From NCBI GenBank assembly GCA_964293815.1, contig CAXYYC010000039.1:1-11249 (forward strand): a stretch of DNA of 11,249 nt, in the 5' to 3' direction. The DNA is from CTSOIL-112 sp964293815 (GTDB lineage: Bacteria; Pseudomonadota; Gammaproteobacteria; Burkholderiales; Burkholderiaceae). Both the position numbers and the translations under genes were made by a program. Under the pieces are notes generated by a model. The model was not told the origin of the DNA and made no database searches. It saw only the letters and a program-made list of their open reading frames with translations. Positions 1-6,080 of this stretch are shown here, piece by piece (position 1 is the first letter of the stretch; each line of letters begins with the position of its first letter).

Positions 1-326
1 GGTTTGAAACTCGCGTTTGTCCCAAACGCTCAGACAGCAAACCGCCCAATCGAACAACAGCGTTCATTAGCATTACAGCGACGTGGTTCAACTTCGTGGA
101 TATGACATCCCGAAATTATCGTTCTCATACAAGAGAGCGGGAACGAGAACAATGGTGCGCTTCCTTGGATTTTTAAATCTGACGATGAGGTTTTACCTCG
201 CTATCTCAGGAAGCGCAAGCCTTCTTAAGTCAACTCTCGAATTTATATCAGACAACAGTGCGCTAAAACCATGCGGAAATGACGGAGTTCTAATTAAGCA
301 AAAGTGGCACTTTGTCAACAGTCTCA
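1..326. other. Unassigned stretch at left edge, no supported gene
   Basis: I recognise no gene here. Two plus-strand frames are open from the left edge. One runs from position 3 to a TAA at 174-176 (57 codons, Arg-rich near its end). The other runs from position 1 to a TGA at 103-105 (34 codons). Either could be the tail of a gene starting outside the window, but neither matches a family I know. A longer reading frame at 83-397 runs straight through the terminator at 327-350 and into lpxH, so I do not accept it. The terminator shows that some plus-strand transcript probably ends here. A decayed gene or insertion-sequence remnant is possible but not demonstrated. Confidence 0.4.
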
Positions 327-350
327 AGAGAGCGTCGGCTCTCTTTTTTT
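327..350 (+). terminator. Rho-independent terminator on the plus strand
   Basis: A 7-bp perfect stem (AGAGAGC at 327-333 and GCTCTCT at 338-344) with the loop GTCG is followed by a run of T to position 350. The T run is only on the plus-strand side, so it ends a transcript coming from the left edge. It is not an efficient stop for the convergent lpxH transcript, which ends at 358. Confidence 0.85.
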
Positions 351-357
351 GTGGGAC

Positions 358-1188
358 TTATGACGGGTCGATATTCGAAATCAGATGCATCGTGTGATTT
401 TGGCAACTGAGATAACCCCAGCGATTTGGCGTATTGTCTAAATCCCAATCAGGCAGAACCCAGCGCGTAAAGCCATTGTCTGAATGTTCAGCCGGACGGT
501 GTGTGTGGCCGTGCAGCAGGGCGTTGGCGGCGTATTGTTCACGCCATTGCTGTACGGCGGATTCGGTGACGTCTTGTTCGACGGTGCGTTTGGCTCGCAG
601 ATGTTCCGGCGTATTGAGCCAGCGTTTGCGTGATTTTTCACGCAGATAGTGCACCAGTTTGACGCGCCATGACAGTGGTGCTTTGAGAATGGTTTTTTTG
701 ACCCACGGGTGGGTGTAAAAACGCCGTTGACGCTGGTATTCATGATCATCGGTGCAGAGCAGATCGCCATGCGAGAGGATGATGCGTTGTTCGTTGCGGT
801 TGCTCAGTACGCATGGATCGGGCAGTAGAATCATGCCTGCGCGTTGACAAAATGCGGACTCTATGGCGATGTCGCGGTTGCCGCGCATGAAATAGGTCTG
901 AGTGCCGCGTTGTTTGAGTTTTTGAATCACATCGACCACGAGCATGGCGGCGGGGTTGAAATCGGCGGCATCGTCTCCGACCCAATATTCAAATAAATCA
1001 CCGAGAATCAGTAATGCGCCGTACTGCGGTGCTATCTCATCGCAAAATCGTTCGAACTGCGCCATGGTATTGGGCATGTGTTCGGATAGATGCAAGTCGG
1101 AAATCGCGCACCAGCCGCGCGTCAAATGGGATAAGTCCAATTCGAGCGGCTGAGTCAAATGAGGATTGGCGGGTGCGCGGTTGGGCAT
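358..1188 (-). CDS. lpxH: UDP-2,3-diacylglucosamine diphosphatase LpxH
   Basis: This enzyme hydrolyses UDP-2,3-diacylglucosamine to lipid X and UMP at the inner face of the cytoplasmic membrane, in the Raetz pathway to lipid A. The 276-residue product carries the metallophosphoesterase metal-binding motifs in order: SDLHL (D31, H33), GDLFEYWVGDD (D64), GNRD (104-106, where Arg replaces the usual His, as is typical of LpxH), SHGD (H140) and HGHTHRP (H226, H228). It is about 35 residues longer than E. coli LpxH, mostly through an N-terminal stretch of about 25 residues before the first motif. The next Met (38) lies after that motif, so the start at 1188 is the only sensible ATG. No strong ribosome binding site is visible. 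The start is 6 bases after the ppiB stop, so the two are probably co-transcribed and perhaps translationally coupled. Confidence 0.95.
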   Translation of the reverse strand: MPNRAPANPHLTQPLELDLSHLTRGWCAISDLHLSEHMPNTMAQFERFCDEIAPQYGALLILGDLFEYWVGDDAADFNPAAMLVVDVIQKLKQRGTQTYFMRGNRDIAIESAFCQRAGMILLPDPCVLSNRNEQRIILSHGDLLCTDDHEYQRQRRFYTHPWVKKTILKAPLSWRVKLVHYLREKSRKRWLNTPEHLRAKRTVEQDVTESAVQQWREQYAANALLHGHTHRPAEHSDNGFTRWVLPDWDLDNTPNRWGYLSCQNHTMHLISNIDPS

Positions 1189-1194
1189 GATGAT

Positions 1195-1695
1195 TTAGAG
1201 CATTTCTGCTTTTTCGATGACTACGGTATCAGCAGGGACATCTTGGTGAAAGCCGGAACGTGAGGTTTTGACTTTTTCAATCGCGTCTACGACATCAAAA
1301 CCTTCGGTCACTGCACCAAATACGGCGTAGCCCCAGCCACTGGGTGTCGGTGAAGTGAAGTTCAAAAAGTCATTGTCTTTGACGTTGATGAAAAACTGTG
1401 CGGTCGCAGAGTGCGGGTCAGATGTACGCGCCATCGCGATGGTGTATTTGTCATTTTTTAGACCGTTGTCTGCTTCATTGGTGATCGGCGCTGAGGTTTT
1501 GCCTTTTTCTTTCATGTCCGTCGTATAACCGCCGCCTTGAATCATGAAATTTTTAATCACGCGGTGAAAAATCGTACCGTCGTAATGACCTGATTGGACA
1601 TATTCGATGAAATTAGCGACCGTTTTAGGTGCTTTCTCAGCATTTAATTCGATCACAATGGCACCCAGATTGGTGGTGAGGCGTACTTTTGACAT
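1195..1695 (-). CDS. ppiB: Cyclophilin-type peptidyl-prolyl isomerase PpiB
   Basis: A cytoplasmic cyclophilin of 166 residues that speeds cis-trans isomerisation at proline. Visible signature parts are FHRVI (43-47, with catalytic R45), MIQGG (51-55), TAQFFIN (98-104) and the W121-G-Y-A-V-F-G segment. The length matches E. coli PpiB. The frame stays open upstream to an ATG at 1800, but I chose the ATG at 1693-1695 because it starts the conserved domain and has AGGA five bases upstream. The upstream extension would cover the promoter region. It has no signal peptide. It is the first gene of the ppiB-lpxH pair and is divergent from cysS. Confidence 0.95.
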   Translation of the reverse strand: MSKVRLTTNLGAIVIELNAEKAPKTVANFIEYVQSGHYDGTIFHRVIKNFMIQGGGYTTDMKEKGKTSAPITNEADNGLKNDKYTIAMARTSDPHSATAQFFINVKDNDFLNFTSPTPSGWGYAVFGAVTEGFDVVDAIEKVKTSRSGFHQDVPADTVVIEKAEML

Positions 1696-1731
1696 GGTGT
1701 TCCTAAATATGGTTGAGTTAAAAGAACCGTA

Positions 1732-1744
1732 ATTATAGTATACT
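1732..1744. promoter_or_regulatory. Overlapping divergent promoter region, ppiB and cysS
   Basis: The minus strand has a perfect TATAAT (1737-1732), placed to serve ppiB, but no convincing -35 box. The overlapping palindrome AGTATACT (1737-1744) gives TATACT on both strands. On the plus strand TATAGT (1734-1739) lies 15 bases after TTGAGT (1713-1718) and could serve cysS. The two genes are divergent with 106 bases between starts, so at least two promoters must lie here. The exact boxes are inferred. Confidence 0.5.
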
Positions 1745-1768
1745 GACAAACAATTTGTTTCACACTCG

Positions 1769-1788
1769 GGCGGGTAAACCGCCGTTTT
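1769..1788 (+). promoter_or_regulatory. Short GC-rich hairpin in the cysS leader
   Basis: GGCGG (1769-1773) pairs with CCGCC (1779-1783) around the loop GTAAA, and GTTTT follows. It lies in the expected cysS 5' leader, 14 bases before the start. The T run is too short for a convincing attenuator. A structural or regulatory role is only a possibility. Confidence 0.3.
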
Positions 1789-1801
1789 CGTTAGAGCCAT
1801 T

Positions 1802-3226
1802 ATGCTACATATTTACAATACCTACTCGCGCCAAAAAGAATTATTCAAACCCATTGATCCGCAACACGTTCGCATGTACGTCTGCGGTATGACGGTGTAT
1901 GACTACTGTCATCTCGGGCACGGACGCATGGTGGTGGTGTTTGATATGGTGCAGCGCTGGTTGCGCGCATCCGGCTACGACGTGACTTATGTGCGTAATA
2001 TCACCGATATTGATGACAAAATTATTAAACGCGCATTGGAAAATGGTGAGCCGATTCGCGCATTGACCAACCGTTTCATCGACGCGATGAACGAAGACTT
2101 TACCGCGTTGGGGATTCAAAAGCCCAACCATGAACCGCGTGCAACGGAATATGTGCAGCACATGCTCGATATGATCGGCACGTTGGAACAAAAAGGCTTG
2201 GCCTACCATGCAGACAATGGTGACGTCAACTACGTCGTGCGCGGGTTTGAAAAGTACGGGCGTCTGTCGGGCAAATCATTGGACGAATTGCGCGCAGGCG
2301 AACGTGTTGCCGTGGCTTCGGACAAGCGCGATCCGCTGGATTTTGTGTTGTGGAAAAGCGCAAAAGCCGACGAGCCGGAGGACACCAAATGGCCGTCACC
2401 GTGGGGCGCGGGGCGTCCGGGTTGGCATATTGAATGCTCGGCCATGAGCAAAGCCTTGCTCGGCGATCAATTTGATATTCACGGTGGCGGGGCGGATTTG
2501 CAATTCCCGCACCACGAAAACGAAATCGCTCAATCCGAAGGCGCGTTGTGCGGCGGTGAAGGCTGTGGTTGCGACGCAGACGGCAAACCCAAAGGCTTTG
2601 TGCGCTACTGGATGCACAACGGCTTTATCCGCGTGGACAACGAAAAAATGAGCAAATCGCTCGGTAATTTCTTCACCATCCGCGATGTGTTGCAAGAATA
2701 CGATGCCGAAGTCGTGCGTTTCTTCATTCTGCGTGCGCAATACCGCAGTCCGCTGAATTACTCCGTGGGTACGCTGGACGATGCGCGCGCCGCGCTGACT
2801 CGCCTCTATACGGCACTCAAACCGTTTGACGGCTTGACGGTGGGCAAAATCGACTGGTCCGAGCCGCACGCCGCCGCATTCAAAGCGGCGATGGACGATG
2901 ATTTCAATACACCGATCGCGGTTTCGGTATTGTTCGAGTTAGCGAACCATGTCAATAAAACCAGTGATGCCGCCGCAGCGCAGTTACTCAAATCATTGGC
3001 AGCGGTGTTGGGTTTGCTCGAACGACCAGCAAGCGAATTTTTGCAAGCCGGTGGTCAAGCGGATGAGATTGATGTCGCGCAAGTGGAAGCATTGATCGAG
3101 CAACGTAAAGCCGCCAAAGCGGCGAAAGATTTCGCGCAGGCCGATGCCATTCGCACGCAGTTGACCGAAATGGGGATTGTGATCGAGGATAAACCGGGTG
3201 GTGCGGTGGATTGGCGTAGAGTTTGA
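1802..3226 (+). CDS. cysS: Cysteinyl-tRNA synthetase
   Basis: A class I aminoacyl-tRNA synthetase that charges tRNA-Cys with cysteine in the cytoplasm. The 474-residue sequence has the HIGH-type motif as HLGH (37-40), followed by the conserved YVRNITDIDDKII (63-75). The zinc ligands C28, C212, H237 and E241 fall where E. coli has C28, C209, H234 and E238. KMSKS is at 282-286. A helical anticodon-binding C-terminal region follows. Between the zinc site and KMSKS, after EIAQSEGAL, there is an extra stretch of roughly a dozen residues around 250-265 with three cysteines (250, 255, 257), absent from E. coli CysS. No strong ribosome binding site precedes the ATG; the nearest purine run is in TTAGAG. 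It is a single-gene unit with a terminator 4 bases after the stop. Confidence 0.98.
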   Translation: MLHIYNTYSRQKELFKPIDPQHVRMYVCGMTVYDYCHLGHGRMVVVFDMVQRWLRASGYDVTYVRNITDIDDKIIKRALENGEPIRALTNRFIDAMNEDFTALGIQKPNHEPRATEYVQHMLDMIGTLEQKGLAYHADNGDVNYVVRGFEKYGRLSGKSLDELRAGERVAVASDKRDPLDFVLWKSAKADEPEDTKWPSPWGAGRPGWHIECSAMSKALLGDQFDIHGGGADLQFPHHENEIAQSEGALCGGEGCGCDADGKPKGFVRYWMHNGFIRVDNEKMSKSLGNFFTIRDVLQEYDAEVVRFFILRAQYRSPLNYSVGTLDDARAALTRLYTALKPFDGLTVGKIDWSEPHAAAFKAAMDDDFNTPIAVSVLFELANHVNKTSDAAAAQLLKSLAAVLGLLERPASEFLQAGGQADEIDVAQVEALIEQRKAAKAAKDFAQADAIRTQLTEMGIVIEDKPGGAVDWRRV

Positions 3227-3230
3227 TTGA

Positions 3231-3258
3231 AAAATCCCGCTGTAAAGTGGGATTTTTT
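3231..3258 (+). terminator. Rho-independent terminator of cysS
   Basis: AAAATCCCGC (3231-3240) pairs with GTGGGATTTT (3247-3256) with one G-T pair around the loop TGTAAA. The T run extends to 3258. It begins 4 bases after the cysS stop and separates cysS from the unknown gene downstream. Confidence 0.9.
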
Positions 3259-3312
3259 ATAGCCTCTACGAAATAAGGCGATGCATGGAGCAGGTTTTTG
3301 TTGAATATATTT

Positions 3313-3333
3313 GTACGATTACGCTAATCGTAC
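3313..3333. repeat. Palindromic intergenic repeat, copy 1
   Basis: GTACGATTA (3313-3321) and its perfect inverse TAATCGTAC (3325-3333) surround the three bases CGC. CTTACGGG follows. A related copy in inverted orientation lies at 3812-3842, on the other side of the unknown gene. The form resembles short palindromic intergenic repeats of beta- and gammaproteobacteria (from memory). Confidence 0.7.
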
Positions 3334-3340
3334 TTACGGG

Positions 3341-3369
3341 TTTAGGCATGATCCTGACTGAACTATGAT
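3341..3369 (+). promoter_or_regulatory. Possible promoter of the unknown gene
   Basis: TATGAT (3364-3369) lies 17 bases after TTTAGG (3341-3346). The -10 box is good and the -35 box is poor. It is placed about 26 bases before the ATG at 3395. Since cysS has a strong terminator, the gene needs its own promoter if it is expressed. Confidence 0.35.
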
Positions 3370-3394
3370 ATATCTAAGACTAAGGTGATTGAAT

Positions 3395-3811
3395 ATGGCA
3401 AAGAATGAGTTTTATAAAGATCGTATTTTGTGGAGGGTTAATAAGCATAAGCTTTTTGAAAAGAGATGTTTAGAATATTCTGAACTGTCTCAAATGCAAT
3501 CAGGGCATATAGAAATAGTTGAGCCAGAGGGGATTCCTATACTTGTGTTTTGGAATCATGAAAACCAGTGGACAATTCTAACTAGTGTAGAGGTAGTATC
3601 CTTTCATGAGGATTCAATATTCAGGATTAATCTTGATGAAATTCAGAGTCATATTGAAATCCAAATGGATGAAACAAGTGAAAAGCCTAAATTTAGTACC
3701 GAGTTTATATATCTTGGCCGAGATAAGGTTAAAATTTGGGTTTTTGCAGGAGAGGAATTATTTGCTTTGTATAGTACCTTGAAAATGTTCCCATTAAATT
3801 ATAGTGCATAG
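3395..3811 (+). CDS. Hypothetical AT-rich orphan gene, 138 residues
   Basis: I do not recognise this family with confidence. The product begins MAKNEFYKDRILW and ends in a hydrophobic/aromatic segment, LFALYSTLKMFPLN. It has no signal peptide, no clear membrane span and no Cys pair for metal. The middle alternates charged and beta-strand-like stretches, so it looks like a small soluble alpha/beta protein. The start is the ATG at 3395, with AAGG about 9 bases upstream; an in-frame TTG at 3389 overlaps that site and is less likely. Its base and codon use is visibly AT-rich compared with cysS and clpX, and palindromic repeats flank it on both sides, which together suggest later arrival. A stand-alone immunity-like protein is one idea, based only on size and the FALxxxLxMF-like tail. 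Convergent with clpX. Confidence 0.75.
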   Translation: MAKNEFYKDRILWRVNKHKLFEKRCLEYSELSQMQSGHIEIVEPEGIPILVFWNHENQWTILTSVEVVSFHEDSIFRINLDEIQSHIEIQMDETSEKPKFSTEFIYLGRDKVKIWVFAGEELFALYSTLKMFPLNYSA

Positions 3812-3842
3812 GTACAATTAGCGATGCCCAGCGTAATCGTAC
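3812..3842. repeat. Palindromic intergenic repeat, copy 2 (inverted)
   Basis: GTACAATTA (3812-3820) pairs with TAATCGTAC (3834-3842) with one mismatch, around 13 bases that begin and end in GCG. GCGTAATCGTAC (3831-3842) is the exact reverse complement of GTACGATTACGC at 3313-3324, so this is an inverted copy of the repeat upstream of the unknown gene. It starts at the first base after that gene's stop codon. Confidence 0.7.
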
Positions 3843-3860
3843 GAATGGCTGCTTCATTGC

Positions 3861-3889
3861 GTAGGGGCAGGTTTGAAACCTGCCCCTAC
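3861..3889. repeat. Perfect 29-base palindrome
   Basis: GTAGGGGCAGGTTT (3861-3874) and its exact inverse AAACCTGCCCCTAC (3876-3889) flank a single central G. As RNA it would form a very stable hairpin from either strand. No T run follows on either side, so it is not a classical terminator, but it lies between two convergent gene ends (unknown gene and clpX) and could protect 3' ends. It is different in sequence from the GTACGATTA repeats. I judge it a dispersed intergenic element; copy number cannot be seen from one window. Confidence 0.8.
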
Positions 3890-3964
3890 CGATTTGTGAC
3901 TAATTTGAGAACCCCGTGAAATCTATTGCCGGATGGATATTGGCTTTTTCAGCGGGTATTCAAT

Positions 3965-5251
3965 TTACGAAGCCAGCGGATGAATATGCCCAAAGTCCTT
4001 TTTCTTCGCCACACGTTTGCCTTTAACTAACTCAGGCTGTTTCTTGTCGGTCACACATTCTTTATTAATGATGACTTCAACGATGTCGGTTTGTGACGGC
4101 AGATCAAACATCACGTCCAGCAAGGTTTCTTCGACAATCGAGCGCAGACCGCGCGCGCCGGTTTTACGTTGCATGGCTTTTTCGGCAATGGCATCCAAGG
4201 CTTCTGGCGTGAAGGTCAATTTGACGTCTTCCATATCGAGCAGTGCGGTGTATTGCTTAACCAAGGCATTTTTCGGCGCAGTCAAAATTTCGACCAATGC
4301 TTCTTTGTCCAAGTTGTTCAGGCAAGCCCAGACCGGCAGACGACCGATGAGCTCAGGAATCAGGCCGAATTTGATCAAGTCTTCGGTTTCCAATTCGGTG
4401 AGTAATTCGCCAATGGCGCGCTCTTCCGGCTTACGCACGTCGGCGTTAAAGCCAATGCTGCCTTTTTCGGTGCGGCCGGTAATCATTTTGTCCAGACCGT
4501 CAAATGCGCCACCGCAGATGAACAGAATATTGGTGGTGTCCACTTGAATGAATTCTTGATTCGGGTGTTTGCGTCCACCTTGCGGTGGAATCGAGGCAAC
4601 GGTACCTTCTATCAATTTGAGCAGGGCTTGCTGTACGCCTTCACCCGAAACGTCGCGGGTAATCGACGGATTCTCGCTTTTGCGCGTGATTTTGTCGATT
4701 TCATCGATGTAGATAATGCCTTTTTGCGCTTTTTCGACATCGTAATGACAGGCTTGCAACAGCTTTTGCACGATATTTTCCACGTCTTCGCCGACATAGC
4801 CCGCTTCGGTCAAGGTGGTGGCGTCGGCCATGACAAACGGTACATTGAGCATACGCGCCAAGGTTTGCGCCAGTAGCGTCTTACCCGAACCCGTCGGACC
4901 GATCAGCAGAATATTGCTTTTGGCCAATTCCACATCATTGCGCACTTTGTCATTGGCATGACGCAGGCGTTTATAGTGGTTGTAGACCGCAACGGACAGC
5001 ACTTTTTTCGCCGGTTTTTGGCCGATGACATAGTCGTCCAAATGATCCAAAATCTCTTGCGGCGTGGGCAAATCGGTACGCTCGGACTCTACCGGTGTTG
5101 CGGTTTCTTCGAGCTTGAGAATATGGCCGCAGGTTTCGATACACTCGTTGCAAATGTAGCCGTTCAGCCCTTCGATCAGCTTTTCAACATCACTTTTGGG
5201 TTTGCCGCAAAAAGAGCAGGACAGTTCGTTGTGATTACCTTTTGTGGTCAT
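3965..5251 (-). CDS. clpX: ATP-dependent Clp protease ATP-binding subunit ClpX
   Basis: A hexameric AAA+ unfoldase that feeds substrates such as SsrA-tagged proteins to ClpP. The 428 residues hold an N-terminal zinc-binding domain (C12, C15, C34, C37), Walker A GPTGSGKT (118-125), the GYVGED pore loop, Walker B IIYIDEID, the conserved ITRDVSGEGVQQALLKLIEGT block, the RKH loop (in GGRKHPNQ), the IGF loop that docks on ClpP (in KGSIGFNAD), and the sensor-2 GARGLRSI. Length is close to E. coli (424). The start has AAGG seven bases upstream, overlapping the clpP stop, and only 8 bases lie between clpP and clpX, so they form one operon. No convincing terminator follows clpX before the palindromic region. 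Confidence 0.99.
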   Translation of the reverse strand: MTTKGNHNELSCSFCGKPKSDVEKLIEGLNGYICNECIETCGHILKLEETATPVESERTDLPTPQEILDHLDDYVIGQKPAKKVLSVAVYNHYKRLRHANDKVRNDVELAKSNILLIGPTGSGKTLLAQTLARMLNVPFVMADATTLTEAGYVGEDVENIVQKLLQACHYDVEKAQKGIIYIDEIDKITRKSENPSITRDVSGEGVQQALLKLIEGTVASIPPQGGRKHPNQEFIQVDTTNILFICGGAFDGLDKMITGRTEKGSIGFNADVRKPEERAIGELLTELETEDLIKFGLIPELIGRLPVWACLNNLDKEALVEILTAPKNALVKQYTALLDMEDVKLTFTPEALDAIAEKAMQRKTGARGLRSIVEETLLDVMFDLPSQTDIVEVIINKECVTDKKQPELVKGKRVAKKKDFGHIHPLAS

Positions 5252-5259
5252 GGCGATCC

Positions 5260-5874
5260 TTATAGTGCCGAACGGCTGGTGAGTACTTTGTCAATCAGGC
5301 CGTATTCGACGGCGGCTTCGGCGGATAAATAGTTGTCGCGATCCGTGTCGTTAACCACTTTTTCCAACGGCTGGCCGGTGCGCTCAGAGATGATTTGGTT
5401 CAAGCGCTCTTTAATGAGCAAAATTTCGCGCGCATGAATTTCGATGTCCGATGCTTGGCCTTGCATTCCGCCCAATGGCTGATGAATCATCACGCGCGAG
5501 TGGGGCAGAGAGAAACGTTTGCCTTTTGTACCGGCGGTCAATAAAATCGCGCCCATGCTCGCCGCCATACCCATACACATGGTGGATACATCGGGTTTGA
5601 TGAACTGCATGGTGTCATAAATACTCATGCCCGCAGATACTGAACCGCCGGGTGAATTGATGTAAAAATGAATGTCTTTGTCCGGGTCTTGGCTTTCGAG
5701 GAAGAGCATTTGCGCGACTACTAAGTTGGCGGACTGGTCGTTAACTGGACCAACAAGGAAAATGATGCGCTCTTTGAGCAAGCGTGAGTAGATGTCGAAT
5801 GAGCGTTCGCCACGGCTGGTTTGCTCCACGACCATCGGAATCAGACCGATATTTTGAGGTTCGTTGTACAGCAT
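5260..5874 (-). CDS. clpP: ATP-dependent Clp protease proteolytic subunit ClpP
   Basis: The serine peptidase that forms the double heptameric chamber of ClpXP. The catalytic triad is visible: Ser106 in GMAASMGA, His131 in RVMIHQP, and Asp180 in DTDRDNYLSA (204-residue numbering). SPGGSV, which forms the oxyanion hole, lies upstream. The frame is open to an ATG at 5931, but I chose the ATG at 5872-5874 because AAAGGA lies just upstream at good spacing and the length then matches the family (E. coli 207 residues with its short propeptide). It is the first gene of clpP-clpX, set apart from tig by a terminator and led by a heat-shock type promoter. Confidence 0.98.
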   Translation of the reverse strand: MLYNEPQNIGLIPMVVEQTSRGERSFDIYSRLLKERIIFLVGPVNDQSANLVVAQMLFLESQDPDKDIHFYINSPGGSVSAGMSIYDTMQFIKPDVSTMCMGMAASMGAILLTAGTKGKRFSLPHSRVMIHQPLGGMQGQASDIEIHAREILLIKERLNQIISERTGQPLEKVVNDTDRDNYLSAEAAVEYGLIDKVLTSRSAL

Positions 5875-5997
5875 TTGTGCGTCCTTTGCGGGTATTTGGT
5901 GCGATAGAGAAGTTTTAGCATGATAACCCAAAAGCAGTCTGATCGTTCAGGCAGCAGGGGTTTTCTGTACCAAAATGAATAAAATATTACTTTTTAG

Positions 5998-6026
5998 ATA
6001 TGGGGATTATTTGGATATCCATCAAG
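5998..6026 (-). promoter_or_regulatory. Sigma-32 (heat-shock) type promoter of clpPX
   Basis: On the minus strand CTTGATG (6026-6020) is followed after 14 bases by CCCCATAT (6005-5998). The sigma-32 consensus is CTTGAAA, 11-16 bases, then CCCCATNT. The -10 matches fully and the -35 in 5 of 7 positions. It lies just after the tig terminator and about 115 bases before the clpP start. E. coli clpP is also driven by sigma-32. No equally good sigma-70 promoter is visible in the gap. Confidence 0.7.
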
Positions 6027-6033
6027 AGGTTAT

Positions 6034-6062
6034 AAAAAACGACGCTATGAGCGCCGTTTTTT
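6034..6062 (-). terminator. Rho-independent terminator of tig
   Basis: Read on the minus strand, CGGCGCT and AGCGTCG pair (one G-U) around the loop CAT, preceded by A6 and followed by T6. On the plus strand the stem has an A-C mismatch, so it works best for tig, whose stop is 19 bases upstream. It separates tig from clpP. Confidence 0.85.
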
Positions 6063-6080
6063 GTGAAGCGGTCAAATGTC

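Noticed and set aside
83..397. 104-codon plus-strand frame at the left edge
   Set aside because: It runs through a strong terminator (327-350) and into the end of lpxH, has no clear ribosome binding site and looks like no known protein.
1696..1800. 35-residue N-terminal extension of PpiB
   Set aside because: It covers the divergent promoter region. The internal ATG at 1695 has a good AGGA site and gives the normal family length.
2396..2869. 157-codon minus-strand frame opposite cysS
   Set aside because: It mirrors conserved cysS codons and has no independent support.
3313..3889. CRISPR-like repeats between cysS and clpX
   Set aside because: The repeats are palindromic, inverted and of two different families, with a gene between them; there are no regular spacers and no cas genes.
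4017..4547. 176-codon plus-strand frame opposite clpX
   Set aside because: It is antisense to strongly conserved clpX sequence, with low-complexity Ser-rich composition; a shadow frame.
5875..5931. 19-residue N-terminal extension of ClpP
   Set aside because: The ATG at 5874 has AAAGGA at proper spacing, and the shorter protein fits the family.
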